Assembly: GCA_949747515.1 (NCBI GenBank)
Contig: CATKFO010000068.1
Location: forward strand, 1 to 54,264
Origin: an uncultured Eubacteriales bacterium
Lineage (GTDB): Bacteria > Bacillota > Clostridia > Oscillospirales > CAG-272
Direction: 5' to 3'
Length of the DNA stretch: 54,264 nucleotides
Shown here: positions 34,868-44,792 of the stretch, one piece after another
Numbering within the stretch: position 1 is the stretch's first letter
How the letters are laid out: each line of letters starts with the position of its first letter
Translations under genes and position numbers: made by a program
The notes under the pieces: model-generated
What the model was told of the DNA's origin: nothing
Databases searched by the model: none
Seen by the model: only the letters and a program-made list of their open reading frames with translations

Positions 34868-37804
34868 TTACGAAAGCTTAACTATATTGTCGAAAAGGGA
34901 CGCGCATTCCTTAATCTTAGCCTCCGCTCCAATGACGCAGACGTTTCCCTGTTTCAGAACGTCGTTAATAAGCGAAGCGTAATCTCTAAGCTGGCTGGCC
35001 GTTACGGAGAGCATTTCTTCCCTCGTTTTCTGCATATCCTCGAATCGCCTTCCGGAAAGATAAGCTAAAAGTGATCTGACGGAAGTCAAGTAAGGCGAAA
35101 GGGGCGCGTCTATCCGCGAAAATGCGCCGATAACATATTGATCGAGTTCTCTGCCGTCAGGATTGAGGGCTTTTATAAATTCTCCGGAGGAGGCGAACGC
35201 GTCAAGACTCTCTGAAAGGCAAGGATCGCGGTATGTGGCGAACGCTACGTTCCCGCTGTCGCCGGAAATATTGCATGTATATCCGTACGCGCCGCCTTTC
35301 ATTCTGATAACCGGGTAAAGATAATCGTTTTTAACCGCGGCCGCAAGAATTTCAAGTCCTCCGCTGAAGCCGTAACCCGCCGAGTAAAGGCTGCCGGCCT
35401 GGGCGACATACTGAACCTGCGAAGAAGTTGCAAACGCTTCATTCTTCTTTCCTAAGGATTTTATCTCAGCGGCCGGACCTGCGGGAGACTCCGAAAGGCA
35501 AGAAGCTACGCGTCGCACGGCTTCGTCAACCGACTCCAAATCTCCTCCCTGAGTAACTGATACAAGAGCAGTGGAGCGGAGGAATATACGTCTTGCAAGC
35601 TCGCCGAGCTTTTCGCACAGTTTTCCTCCCTCCGTCTCGAAATTTTCAAGCTGTTTTTTCTGTACGAGGTACGTTTCGATTCCGTCGAGCATCTCGCTGT
35701 AGGCGTCGGCGGGGTTGAAGTACGCGCAAGCTCTTCCGGCGGCGTATTTTGATCCGCTGTATAATATATTGCGCTGCATATCCGACACGTTTTCAGCAAG
35801 GATTTCGCGAACTCGCGACGTATTTTTGAAATCGGTTTCGCTTAATATCTCTCGTATAAGCTCGCAAGCTTTGCCAATCTTATTTGAAAGAGCGCGAACG
35901 GTAATGGTGAAATACGGCCTGCACGCCGTCGGATCTCCATACGATCTGACTACGGACGCGTCAAAATCGAGAGCTCCGGTGTTCATCTTTATTTCATCTA
36001 TAAGATCTGCATACGAGCGTTTATCGGTATCCATCTCACCGTAAAGCTCGGCGAGCAATCCTACGTACGGAGCTTCCTCCATTGAAACGTGCGAGATGTC
36101 GAACAGAAAACGCAGATACGTAATTCCGTTCGTCTGAATATCGTGAAAGACCGCCGGGAGACCGCCGATCTCTACCTCTCTGTTCATCAGTGGACGAGAG
36201 TCGCGAGAAATATCTTTTCTCTCAAGCAACGGTATAGTCGCAAGAGCTTCAGCATTGTCCGGTTCGTCCTGATAAGCCTTGAACGCCTCGAATTCATCGC
36301 AAAGAGCCTCGAATTCTTCGTCGCTCATAGAAGAACGTTTTTCTCGCAGTTCCGCGTCGAGCGCGGCCGCGTTTTTCTCATTAAGTCCGGACTCCGGAAC
36401 AAGCGACAGCATGACTCCGTGTCCCGGATCAATAAGTCTGGAGATAAGCTTTTCATAATAATCGGTCTCGGTCAGTTCTCTGAGACGCGTAAACACGTCG
36501 CTCACACGAAGATATCTAAACGGGTCCTCGTCCGTATAGAACCAGCTCTGCATTCCAAGAAAGAAGTCGAGCCCTCTTGAATGAGCGCTTTGAGAGCCTT
36601 CCCTGAAGCGGAATTCCTGACGCTCAATAGCCGCGAGAAGAGATTTTTTATTTATCCCATTTTTTACGGTTTCCGAAAGGGTTTTCTTTATAATGGAAAT
36701 AAATTCTTCTTTTCGAATTTCGTCGGTATTTTTTGATACTACGGTAAACATGGGCGTAGACATATGATTCATAAATCCGCCGTATATTTCCCGACCTATC
36801 CCCGCCTCAGTCAAGGCAACCTTCAATGGAGAGCCGGGAGCTGATAAAAGAACCTCGTCAAGAAATTCCCATGCAAAGCAATCGATATGATCTTCGGCCC
36901 GGGCGCAGCGGACCGCGTACGCCAGGTACGTTTTTTCATCGGCGGTTTCTTCCTCTGAAATAGGATAAGGAACCGATACTTCCTTAACTCCGCCGAAATC
37001 GGGCTGGACTCCTATCGATGAATCTACGTCGGCTATATCGTATTTTGAAAGATACTCGCGATCAAGATAAGCAAGCCTTTCAGACGCGTCCATGTTTCCA
37101 TAAAGCATTATATAGCTGTTTGACGGATGATAATATTTGCGGTGGAAATCAAGATATTTTTCATAGGTAAGGGACGGGATCGCCGAAGGGTCTCCTCCGG
37201 AATTTTTTCCGTACGCGTTGTTGGGAAACATAGCGTACAGCAGCTCGTCGAAAATATTCGAATCCGGAGACGAGGCCGCGCCTTTCATCTCGCTGTAAAC
37301 AACTCCGTTTATTCCAATCCTTCCGCTTTCGCGATTCGGTTCGTAACGCCATCCCTCCTGCATAAATATTTCCTTGCGTCGGTAAATATTGGGGGCGAAA
37401 ACGGCGTCCAAGTACACGTTCATCAAATTGACGAAGTCGGCGTCGTTACACGACGATACGGGATATAACGTTTTATCCGGATACGTCATTGCGTTTAAAA
37501 AGGTATTCAAGGAGCCTTTGACGAGCTGCATAAACGGATCCTTCACCGGATACCGCTCGGAGCCGCAAAGAACCGTGTGCTCTATGATGTGGGGAGTTCC
37601 GCAGTCGTCGCATGGCGGAGTGCGGAAGCCTATGCAAAAAAGCTTGTTTTCGTCTTCGTTCGTAAGCAAAGCTACTCTTGCTCCGCTTTTTTTGTGCTTA
37701 AGAATAAGTCCGACAGAATTTACGTCGTAGAGTTCCTCTCCCGCGACGATCTCATACTCTTGCGGTACTAACGCGCTCGCGTCGTTCACAGAATTATATT
37801 TCAT
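34868..37804 (-). CDS. M16C metallopeptidase (presequence-protease-like)
   Basis: Large inverse-zincin peptidase of 978 residues, the usual size of PreP/M16C proteins, which close as a two-half clamshell over peptides. The zinc motif is H-x-x-E-H at His72, Glu75 and His76 in TPHIIEHTVLCGS, followed by the family block LVKGSLNTFLNAMTYPD. An M16C-associated middle region and a catalytically inactive C-terminal half follow. There is no signal peptide, so it probably degrades peptides in the cytosol. It has its own consensus-like promoter and appears to head an operon with the deacetylase. Confidence 0.93.
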   Translation of the reverse strand: MKYNSVNDASALVPQEYEIVAGEELYDVNSVGLILKHKKSGARVALLTNEDENKLFCIGFRTPPCDDCGTPHIIEHTVLCGSERYPVKDPFMQLVKGSLNTFLNAMTYPDKTLYPVSSCNDADFVNLMNVYLDAVFAPNIYRRKEIFMQEGWRYEPNRESGRIGINGVVYSEMKGAASSPDSNIFDELLYAMFPNNAYGKNSGGDPSAIPSLTYEKYLDFHRKYYHPSNSYIMLYGNMDASERLAYLDREYLSKYDIADVDSSIGVQPDFGGVKEVSVPYPISEEETADEKTYLAYAVRCARAEDHIDCFAWEFLDEVLLSAPGSPLKVALTEAGIGREIYGGFMNHMSTPMFTVVSKNTDEIRKEEFISIIKKTLSETVKNGINKKSLLAAIERQEFRFREGSQSAHSRGLDFFLGMQSWFYTDEDPFRYLRVSDVFTRLRELTETDYYEKLISRLIDPGHGVMLSLVPESGLNEKNAAALDAELREKRSSMSDEEFEALCDEFEAFKAYQDEPDNAEALATIPLLERKDISRDSRPLMNREVEIGGLPAVFHDIQTNGITYLRFLFDISHVSMEEAPYVGLLAELYGEMDTDKRSYADLIDEIKMNTGALDFDASVVRSYGDPTACRPYFTITVRALSNKIGKACELIREILSETDFKNTSRVREILAENVSDMQRNILYSGSKYAAGRACAYFNPADAYSEMLDGIETYLVQKKQLENFETEGGKLCEKLGELARRIFLRSTALVSVTQGGDLESVDEAVRRVASCLSESPAGPAAEIKSLGKKNEAFATSSQVQYVAQAGSLYSAGYGFSGGLEILAAAVKNDYLYPVIRMKGGAYGYTCNISGDSGNVAFATYRDPCLSESLDAFASSGEFIKALNPDGRELDQYVIGAFSRIDAPLSPYLTSVRSLLAYLSGRRFEDMQKTREEMLSVTASQLRDYASLINDVLKQGNVCVIGAEAKIKECASLFDNIVKLS

Positions 37805-37882
37805 TTTTTATGCCTTTCCTTATTTTTTTCAGCGTTTCAAAGCTTTACCCTAAAGAGGCGTCTCGCGTGATACTTTAGATAT

Positions 37883-37911
37883 ATTATGTTTTATTTTTCC
37901 TTGGATGTCAA
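37883..37911 (-). promoter_or_regulatory. Promoter for the M16C peptidase unit
   Basis: On the minus strand TTGACA (37911-37906), a 17-nt spacer and CATAAT (37888-37883). The leader is ~70 nt. Confidence 0.55.
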
Positions 37912-37987
37912 GGGAATAATTGAATATATGTAAAATAATTCGAAAAGTTTGTTTTCTCTTTGTCGTTCTTAATAATTTTATCAACAG

Positions 37988-38016
37988 TTGACTGAAGTAG
38001 TATTTTATGCTATACT
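37988..38016 (+). promoter_or_regulatory. Promoter for the ABC exporter pair
   Basis: TTGACT (37988-37993), a 17-nt spacer and TATACT (38011-38016). The same box pair and spacing recur before the alpha-galactosidase-like gene (47617-47645). Confidence 0.6.
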
Positions 38017-38022
38017 TCATTA

Positions 38023-38252
38023 TATATTGCGCGCCGATTCTCCAAAATAATACGTTAGATGCAAAAGAGGGACGTCTTCCCAAATTTCCACCTTGGGTAA
38101 GAAATTCATCCGGCCCCGACGGCGCTCATCCTCTCGTCGCTCGACTCAAAAGAAACGGTTTTTAATCCAGATCGGCTTTAGTCCGACTCTGCTCCCAGCA
38201 GATTTTGACGCAGTCGAATAATGCCGCTGCGCGCGGCGGAAACGGAGAATAA
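38023..38252 (+). promoter_or_regulatory. Long structured leader of the ABC exporter mRNA
   Basis: About 230 nt separate the predicted start point from the first ABC gene. The leader holds several small hairpins: CGACG/CGTCG near 38116-38138, CAGA-TCGG/CCGA-TCTG near 38168-38191, CTGC/GCAG next to it, and GCCGC/GCGGC near 38222-38236. A 13-codon reading frame (38059-38100) and an 11-codon frame whose TGA overlaps the exporter ATG also lie here, both without clear binding sites. Leader-mediated control is possible. I do not recognise a known riboswitch class. Confidence 0.4.
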
Positions 38253-40112
38253 ATGACCATAAACAAATCAAAATTATCGCTTACGCTCTTTTTTATGAAG
38301 GGTTCCGTTCATCTGTTTCTTTTAAGCATGATATCTACTCTCGCAGTTTCTCTCTCGGAAATGATAACTCCAAAATTGATTACTCTGACGGTCGACTCAA
38401 TAATTGAGGACAAGCCTATCGACGCGTCGGCCGCGGCAGGCAAGCTCGCGATTCGCCTTGGAGGAGCCGAATATCTAAGAGAACATATGTGGATCATGGC
38501 CGTCGCAATAATTATTATGGCTCTGATCATGGGCGTCTTTAAATACTTAGCCGGATATTTCGGAACGGCGGCCTCGGAAACTCTGACTGAGAGAACAAGA
38601 AACAGCCTGTATTTTAAAATTGAACGTCTGCCCTTTTCATGGCATACCGAGAACCCGTCCGGAGATATTATACAGCGCTGCACCTCCGATGTTGAAACGC
38701 TAAAAAATTTTCTTTCCGAGCAGCTGACGTCTATTGTAAGCACGGTATTGATGATAGCTCTATCTCTCGCGTTTTTATTCGGAATCAGCGGGACGATCGC
38801 TATGATCGCTCTGCTTTCAATACCCGTGATATTCTCTTTCTCATTTTTGTTTCATCGACTTATACGGCGCCGCTTCGCCGAATGCGATGAAAACGAGGGC
38901 GTTCTTTCATCAGTCGTTCAGGAAAACCTCACCGGCGTGCGAGTTGTGCGCGCCTTTGGCCGCGAAGCGCATGAAATTGATAAATTTACGAGACAGAACG
39001 TAAAATACACAAACTGCTGGGTCAAGCTATGTCGTATTATGTCCGGCTTTTGGGCTGTGGGAGATTTAATAGGATGCGTTCAGGTAATGCTCGTTATACT
39101 CGCGGGAATATATTTGTGTATAGGAGATAAAATAACCACGGGAGAGTTTATCGCGGCTATAACGTATAACTCCATGCTTCTTTGGCCCGTGCGCCGTCTG
39201 GGAAGGATGGTTTCAGAGCTCTCAAAGGCCGACATTGCGATCGGAAGAATTTCATACATAATGAACGCTCCGGAAGAAACCGACGCTGAAAACGCATGCC
39301 CTGCGGACGGAACGGGAGACGTTGAATTCAATCGCGTTTCATTTTCATTCGACGGAAAAAACAACGTGCTGTCCGACGTTTCCTTTAAAATTAAAAGCGG
39401 AGAGACCGTCGGAATACTCGGCGGGACGGGCAGCGGAAAGTCCACGCTTATGCAGCTTCTGTGCCGCTTGCATGATTTGAAAGAAAATCAAGGCAGCATT
39501 ACATTATCCGGAGTCGATATACGACGCTTAACGGCGCGATCCTTGAGGCAAGCCGTCGGAATCGTACTTCAAGAGCCGTTTCTGTTCTCCCGTTCTATAG
39601 CTGAAAACATATCTATGGCGCGAATCGAGGGCCAAGAGATCCGCGGCGCAAGCGATATCGATTCAGATATGAGAAAAGCGTCTGAAATAGCGTGTCTCGA
39701 AGACGCGGTAAACGGATTTGTTCACGGCTACGACACAGTGGTCGGAGAACGCGGCGTCACCCTATCCGGAGGGCAAAAACAAAGGGTCGCTATTGCCCGC
39801 ATACTGCTGAGGGGCGCTCCGATACTGATCTTCGACGACTCGCTCTCCGCTGTAGACGCGGAAACCGACGCGAAAATTCGTCGCGCTATAAGACGGGAGC
39901 TCAAAGGCTCTACGGTTATAATTATATCCCATAGAATATCCTCCATTATGCACGCGGACGACATAATTGTTCTTGACCAAGGAAAAATCGTCGAGAGAGG
40001 AAACCATTCCGAACTGATAAATAAAAACGGAACGTACAAACGAATATACGATCTTCAAAGCGCGGACGCCTCCGAATCCGCTGAAAAAACAGAAATGGAG
40101 GTACGCATATGA
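38253..40112 (+). CDS. Heterodimeric ABC exporter, subunit with degenerate Walker B
   Basis: A 619-residue ABC transporter half with six transmembrane helices (about 15-320) and a C-terminal nucleotide-binding domain. Walker A is GGTGSGKST and the signature is an intact LSGGQKQR. Walker B ends LIFDDSLSAVD, with Asp in place of the catalytic Glu. This is the degenerate-site subunit of TM287/288- or BmrCD-type multidrug or lipid exporters. Its stop overlaps the next ATG by four bases. CGGAG lies upstream of its ATG. The substrate is unknown. Confidence 0.93.
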   Translation: MTINKSKLSLTLFFMKGSVHLFLLSMISTLAVSLSEMITPKLITLTVDSIIEDKPIDASAAAGKLAIRLGGAEYLREHMWIMAVAIIIMALIMGVFKYLAGYFGTAASETLTERTRNSLYFKIERLPFSWHTENPSGDIIQRCTSDVETLKNFLSEQLTSIVSTVLMIALSLAFLFGISGTIAMIALLSIPVIFSFSFLFHRLIRRRFAECDENEGVLSSVVQENLTGVRVVRAFGREAHEIDKFTRQNVKYTNCWVKLCRIMSGFWAVGDLIGCVQVMLVILAGIYLCIGDKITTGEFIAAITYNSMLLWPVRRLGRMVSELSKADIAIGRISYIMNAPEETDAENACPADGTGDVEFNRVSFSFDGKNNVLSDVSFKIKSGETVGILGGTGSGKSTLMQLLCRLHDLKENQGSITLSGVDIRRLTARSLRQAVGIVLQEPFLFSRSIAENISMARIEGQEIRGASDIDSDMRKASEIACLEDAVNGFVHGYDTVVGERGVTLSGGQKQRVAIARILLRGAPILIFDDSLSAVDAETDAKIRRAIRRELKGSTVIIISHRISSIMHADDIIVLDQGKIVERGNHSELINKNGTYKRIYDLQSADASESAEKTEMEVRI

Positions 40113-41932
40113 ACGAAAACGAAAAAAACGCGATCCATCTCCCCTTTTTCGGAATTCCACAACTTCTGCCGTATCTTAAGCCTTACGGAGTCTTGATGAT
40201 CGTTATGATAATCATGGGACTTGTCGGCACGGCTATGGACATTATAATTCCGCAATTTCAAATGTATGCTATAAACAATTTTATAGCTAATGAAACAACA
40301 AATGGCATCGTATATTTCTTACTGTTATACATTCTTGTGATCGTCGTGCAGACTCTTTCAAATATGATTTCCACATATCTTGCAAGCAAAGCCGAACTAT
40401 ACGTGGGAAGAGACCTCAAGCAGAAAAGCTTTGAACACCTTCAGACCCTCTCTTTCTCATACTATAACAGGAACAGCGTCGGATATATCCACGCCAGAGT
40501 AATGAGCGACACAAACCGCATAGGGACCTTAATTTCATGGGAACTTATGGACGCGGTATGGAATTCGTCGTATGTAATCGGAGCTCTCGGCGCGATGCTG
40601 GCGATAGATCTCCGTCTCGGACTCCTTATACTGGCGATAATTCCATTGGCGGCTCTTCTGTCATGGATGTTCCAGAAAAAATTTGTAACGCTTCATCGTC
40701 AAATTCGCGAAGAAAATTCAAAAATCACCGGCCTTTTCAGCGAAGGAATATCAGGAGCCGACGCTATAAAGACTTTGACCGTAGAAGATAAGGTCGGCAA
40801 AGAATTTTCAGAACAAACGAATCGTATGAAAACGGTGTCGGTCAGAAGCGCAAAACGCCGGGCTCTCTTTACCTCGACGCTGTCGTTTTTATCGTATACC
40901 GCTCTCGCATTGGTTCTGTGGAGAGGCGGAATAGTATCTTATGAAGGAATGATGAAAATCGGCGCATTGTCTGTTTTTATGTCCTATGCGACGGGTATCA
41001 TGGCTCCTATGCAATGGGTTGTAAACTCCATATCAGCGCTGGTCATGGCGCAGGTGAATATCGAACGCTTTACTTCTCTTATGAACACAAAGTCAGACGT
41101 TTCCGACTCTCCTGAAGTTATAGAAAAGTATGGAGACACGTTAAATCCTAAATGTGAAAACTGGGAAGAGATACGCGGCGATATAGAATTCGAAGACGTT
41201 TCATTTAAATATCCCGACGGCGAAGAAATGGTTCTCGAGAACTTTAATCTGAAAGTTCCTCAGGGCGCGAATATTGCTATCGTAGGAGAAACGGGGGCGG
41301 GAAAATCTACGCTCGTCAACCTTGTCTGCCGATTCTTCGAGCCTACGAAAGGACGGATACTTATAGACGGAAAAGACGCAAGGGAACGTTCTCAGCAATG
41401 GCTTCATTCAAATATCGGATATGTTCTTCAAACCCCGCATCTTTTCTCAGGCTCCATTAGAGAAAATATGCTTTACGGAAGGCCGGATGCGACGGACGCC
41501 GATATTATGAACGCGCTGAAAATAGTATCCGCAGACAAAATAGTCGATCGTCTGCCCGACGGGCTCGACAGTCAAGTTGGAGAAGGCGGAGGCATGATGT
41601 CTACGGGAGAAAAACAGCTAATTTCCTTCGCGCGGGCTATACTTTCCGATCCAAAAATTCTTATTCTTGACGAAGCGACTTCGTCTGTGGATACGGAAAC
41701 TGAAAAGCTGGTTCAGGACGCTATCGGATCGGTAATAAAGGGACGAACCTCGTTTATCATTGCTCATCGGCTGTCCACAGTCGTCGACGCAAACGTTATT
41801 CTCGCCGTAAGAGACGGAAAAATTGTAGAAAGCGGATCGCACCGCGAGCTGATGAATAAAAAGGAATACTATTACTCTCTTTACAAACGTCAGTTTGAAG
41901 ACGAAGCTATAGAAAAGATAGAAAAAATCTAA
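40109..41932 (+). CDS. Heterodimeric ABC exporter, subunit with catalytic Walker B
   Basis: A 607-residue partner half, again six helices plus a nucleotide-binding domain. Walker A is GETGAGKST and Walker B keeps the catalytic Glu (LILDEATSSVD). The signature is degenerate, MSTGEKQ instead of LSGGQ. Combined with the upstream subunit, one ATP site is complete (this Walker B plus the partner's LSGGQ) and the other is not. The start overlaps the preceding stop by four bases, so the two are translationally coupled. A strong terminator follows. Confidence 0.93.
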   Translation: MNENEKNAIHLPFFGIPQLLPYLKPYGVLMIVMIIMGLVGTAMDIIIPQFQMYAINNFIANETTNGIVYFLLLYILVIVVQTLSNMISTYLASKAELYVGRDLKQKSFEHLQTLSFSYYNRNSVGYIHARVMSDTNRIGTLISWELMDAVWNSSYVIGALGAMLAIDLRLGLLILAIIPLAALLSWMFQKKFVTLHRQIREENSKITGLFSEGISGADAIKTLTVEDKVGKEFSEQTNRMKTVSVRSAKRRALFTSTLSFLSYTALALVLWRGGIVSYEGMMKIGALSVFMSYATGIMAPMQWVVNSISALVMAQVNIERFTSLMNTKSDVSDSPEVIEKYGDTLNPKCENWEEIRGDIEFEDVSFKYPDGEEMVLENFNLKVPQGANIAIVGETGAGKSTLVNLVCRFFEPTKGRILIDGKDARERSQQWLHSNIGYVLQTPHLFSGSIRENMLYGRPDATDADIMNALKIVSADKIVDRLPDGLDSQVGEGGGMMSTGEKQLISFARAILSDPKILILDEATSSVDTETEKLVQDAIGSVIKGRTSFIIAHRLSTVVDANVILAVRDGKIVESGSHRELMNKKEYYYSLYKRQFEDEAIEKIEKI

Positions 41933-41942
41933 TACATACGAT

Positions 41943-41974
41943 TTACGGCTCCGCCTATTCAGCGGAGCCGTAAA
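41943..41974 (+). terminator. Terminator of the ABC exporter operon
   Basis: TTACGGCTCCGC pairs with GCGGAGCCGTAA around a 7-nt loop, then AAAATTTC. The stem is strong but the T tail is weak on the + strand. Confidence 0.75.
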
Positions 41975-42126
41975 AATTTCAGACAAATTAAATTGGAGTG
42001 GCAAAACAGCCAAAAGTCATGTTTTAGCTTTTTAGGTTTGCGGATTTTTAAGGCGAAACCTAAATCTATATCGAAATAACTGATTCCGCACTGGGAAACG
42101 GTCGCGTCGCTGGATTCAAACGGGGG

Positions 42127-43011
42127 TTATTTTCTTTTTACCGGAACCCATATTTCGCTTTTATAGTCCGGAGAGGTCATGTCGCCGTCAGTATATGCTT
42201 CAATATCCATTTCTCCAGTAGGCACGTAAACGCCCGCGTTCGCATCGGCGCCGACAGTAAAGAATTCCGATATTATCCGGTGCCAAGCTTCCTGCACGGC
42301 GTTCGGCATCGCCCCGGTTACGCTGAATATAATCCACGTTCGTTCCGGAATCTCAGTTACCCGAAATCCTTCCGGAATATTACCTCCTCCGTATTCGGCC
42401 GCAATCGCATATTCAAAGTTTTGGCTGTCGGTATGTTGGTTGCCATAGCAAATACCATAGATGAATTTTGAATTCGGAGTTTGCTTAATCAACGCGTCTA
42501 TAGTTCCGTCGCGACGACAGCTCGTCCAAAAAGCAGGAATAGTATTTTTGTTCTGCGAATCAATCAAACTTTGCAGTCCGGCTCTTTCCAATACCTTAAA
42601 AGACCTTTTTTCTTCAATTCTGTACTCCATTAAATTACCGCCTTTCAATATAATCCGCACCGAAACCCGCGAAAAAGACCTGAGGAGCGAGCCGTTTTTT
42701 CTGGCTTCCGACGGAGTAATTCCGTGAAATCGTACGAAAGCTCTGGTAAAGCTCTCCGGAGAATCATACCCGTATTTGACAGCGGCGTCTATTACTTTAA
42801 TGTTCGTTGCCGCCAGCTCGGCTCCAGCGAGAGTCAGCCGTCTGTTACGAATATATTCCCCAATAGACACGTCGCATAAAATACCGAAAATTCGCATGAA
42901 ATAAAAAGTCGAGCACGCCGCGCGCTTCGCAGCCTCGGCTATATCTATATCTTCAGTTATATTATCTTCAATATAGTTTACGGCGTTTTGCAGCCCCTCT
43001 ATAAAATTCAT
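42127..43011 (-). CDS. AraC-family regulator with GyrI-like effector domain
   Basis: A 294-residue transcription factor. The N-terminal AraC DNA-binding domain (about 8-108) has two helix-turn-helix units, including AAKRAACSTFYFMRIFG and AVKYGYDSPESFTRAF. The C-terminal GyrI-like/Rob-type domain (about 125-290) probably binds small hydrophobic or cationic ligands. CGAAAGGAG precedes the ATG. It converges on the ABC exporter genes, making it a plausible drug-responsive regulator of them, as for similar regulators beside exporters. The inverted repeat TTTAGGTTT/AAACCTAAA at 42031-42064 lies between them. Confidence 0.9.
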   Translation of the reverse strand: MNFIEGLQNAVNYIEDNITEDIDIAEAAKRAACSTFYFMRIFGILCDVSIGEYIRNRRLTLAGAELAATNIKVIDAAVKYGYDSPESFTRAFVRFHGITPSEARKNGSLLRSFSRVSVRIILKGGNLMEYRIEEKRSFKVLERAGLQSLIDSQNKNTIPAFWTSCRRDGTIDALIKQTPNSKFIYGICYGNQHTDSQNFEYAIAAEYGGGNIPEGFRVTEIPERTWIIFSVTGAMPNAVQEAWHRIISEFFTVGADANAGVYVPTGEMDIEAYTDGDMTSPDYKSEIWVPVKRK

Positions 43012-43118
43012 GGTCTTTCTCCTTTCGGTTTTCGGCGCGTATTCATTATAACTCGTCGGTAATAATTTTTCCTGATATTTTTTGTTCTAAAGCGCTAGAA
43101 AAACTTGGGCGAAAAATT

Positions 43119-43158
43119 AACCCCGACCGGTTTGCACAAAAAGTCCGATCGGGATTTT
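43119..43158 (-). terminator. Terminator of the CapA-like gene
   Basis: On the minus strand AATCCCGATCGG pairs with CCGGTCGGGGTT (one G-U), followed by AATTTTTC. It starts four bases past the stop codon. Confidence 0.8.
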
Positions 43159-43161
43159 AAG

Positions 43162-44694
43162 TCAATTGTCTTCGTACGGCAAAGATACCGTCTGGGCGAA
43201 AGCTTCGCAAATTCCGCCAAGTTGAGCGTTCGTCATGCGATAAGCCTCGGCAGCGTTTGAAAGTCCGAAGCTGCTGGAGTACAGGCCGTATTCTTCCGGC
43301 GAAGCGATAGCGGCTTCAAGGGGAATAATATCGTAGCTTGTAGCGCCCTTTTCGCCGTTATAATATCTATGCACCCACAAGGGAATGGTCTCAACCTCCG
43401 TTACCATACACTCTCCGGTTGAATACTTCCTTATAGTCAGCTTGACCATAAGGCCGTTTTCCGTATATTCCTTGTTCATCGTATCGCCCATAGTCAGTCT
43501 GTTCTGGTTAGAAACAAGATTTCCAAGCGAATAGAAGCACAAAGTCTTACGTGAAGGATCCGAAGACGACGTGAGAATTTCAGCGTCCTCTATTACGTGA
43601 GGATGACCGCCGATGATCACGTCTACTCCAAGATCGCAAAGCTTCTGAGCAATTTGCTCCTGAACTTCGTTATGCTCGAGATAATATTCGTTTCCCCAAT
43701 GAATATAGTAAACTATAAGGTCGGCGCCGGAATTTTTCAGCTCTTTTATTCTTCCGTCAACCCGCTCGTAAAACTCGTCGAGCAAGCTATGATTAAATAT
43801 ATCCAGACACTCAAGAGCTTCGCTCGACAAATTTATGCCGTTGATCGTTCGTGGATTCGTCCTACCGTATGCAATGTCGTCGGTACTGTTGAGCATTCCG
43901 AGAGTGATTCCGTTTACGGTAACCGTCCGATAAGTCTTGCCGGAAGAACCTTCTCTCGCGCCTATCCAGTCTACTCCGCTTTCACGAAACACCTGCTGAG
44001 TTCTGCGAACGCCCTTCATCCCAGTATCGTAGCAATGATTATTTGCGAAAAGCATCATATCGAACCCGCAGTCGAGCAAAGTGGAGAAACCGGAATCTGG
44101 AGTACTGAACACGGGATAGCCGCTGTATCCCCAATCCGGCCCAGGCATGGTCGTCTCAAAATTTACCGCCGCATAATCTGCCGCGCTCACGATCGGCTTG
44201 ATAAATCTATATGTGTCTGAAAAATCGTATTCTCCGGTCGCGCCGTTGCGAGCCGCCTCAAGCTGAGGAGTGTGATACATAACGTCTCCGGCGCTGAGGA
44301 GAGTCATCTCCGTATATGTTCGCGACGGCTGCCCGTCCCCGGAAGTTTCAGACAGATCAGATCCCGGCGAGACTTCGGACGATAATGATTCCGTAGTTTT
44401 CCCTCCATCAGGAGCAAACGGTCCAACGTTGTTTATTCTGCCGACGGCCGCCCATATTATAACGAAAACAGTGGTAACGGCAAGAAGCGTAAGTAACAGA
44501 GAGCCCCATGGAAACGGCCTTTTAGGAGGCTTCCTCACCGTTATATTCATCCCGGAGGAAAAAGCAGACGCAGGCCTTTGCCCGCTTCCCAAGTTACGGT
44601 ATGAAGCGTCGCCGCCCATTCCGCTTTTTCCATAATTACTATTTTGTATGCGGGAGCTGCTTCTCCGAGGCTCCCGCTTTCTCCCATAATTCAT
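43162..44694 (-). CDS. CapA-family metallophosphoesterase-like membrane protein
   Basis: A 510-residue protein with a basic cytosolic tail, one transmembrane helix (about 78-100) and a Ser/Gly-rich linker. An extracellular PGA_cap/CapA domain follows. Calcineurin-type metal motifs are visible: SAGDVMYH, NFETT, FANNHCYDTG, VYYIHWGNEY and GGHPHVIED. CapA-like proteins take part in poly-gamma-glutamate capsule production, but most are uncharacterised. No capBC genes are present, so a capsule role here is unsupported. TGGAGG precedes the ATG. Confidence 0.9.
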   Translation of the reverse strand: MNYGRKREPRRSSSRIQNSNYGKSGMGGDASYRNLGSGQRPASAFSSGMNITVRKPPKRPFPWGSLLLTLLAVTTVFVIIWAAVGRINNVGPFAPDGGKTTESLSSEVSPGSDLSETSGDGQPSRTYTEMTLLSAGDVMYHTPQLEAARNGATGEYDFSDTYRFIKPIVSAADYAAVNFETTMPGPDWGYSGYPVFSTPDSGFSTLLDCGFDMMLFANNHCYDTGMKGVRRTQQVFRESGVDWIGAREGSSGKTYRTVTVNGITLGMLNSTDDIAYGRTNPRTINGINLSSEALECLDIFNHSLLDEFYERVDGRIKELKNSGADLIVYYIHWGNEYYLEHNEVQEQIAQKLCDLGVDVIIGGHPHVIEDAEILTSSSDPSRKTLCFYSLGNLVSNQNRLTMGDTMNKEYTENGLMVKLTIRKYSTGECMVTEVETIPLWVHRYYNGEKGATSYDIIPLEAAIASPEEYGLYSSSFGLSNAAEAYRMTNAQLGGICEAFAQTVSLPYEDN

Positions 44695-44792
44695 AAAACC
44701 TCCATTTATATTGATCCGCGTTTATTATATTGTATCAGAAAACGGAGCAAAATTAAAGAGGTTAAATAAAACTCTTTAAATCACGCCGTACT

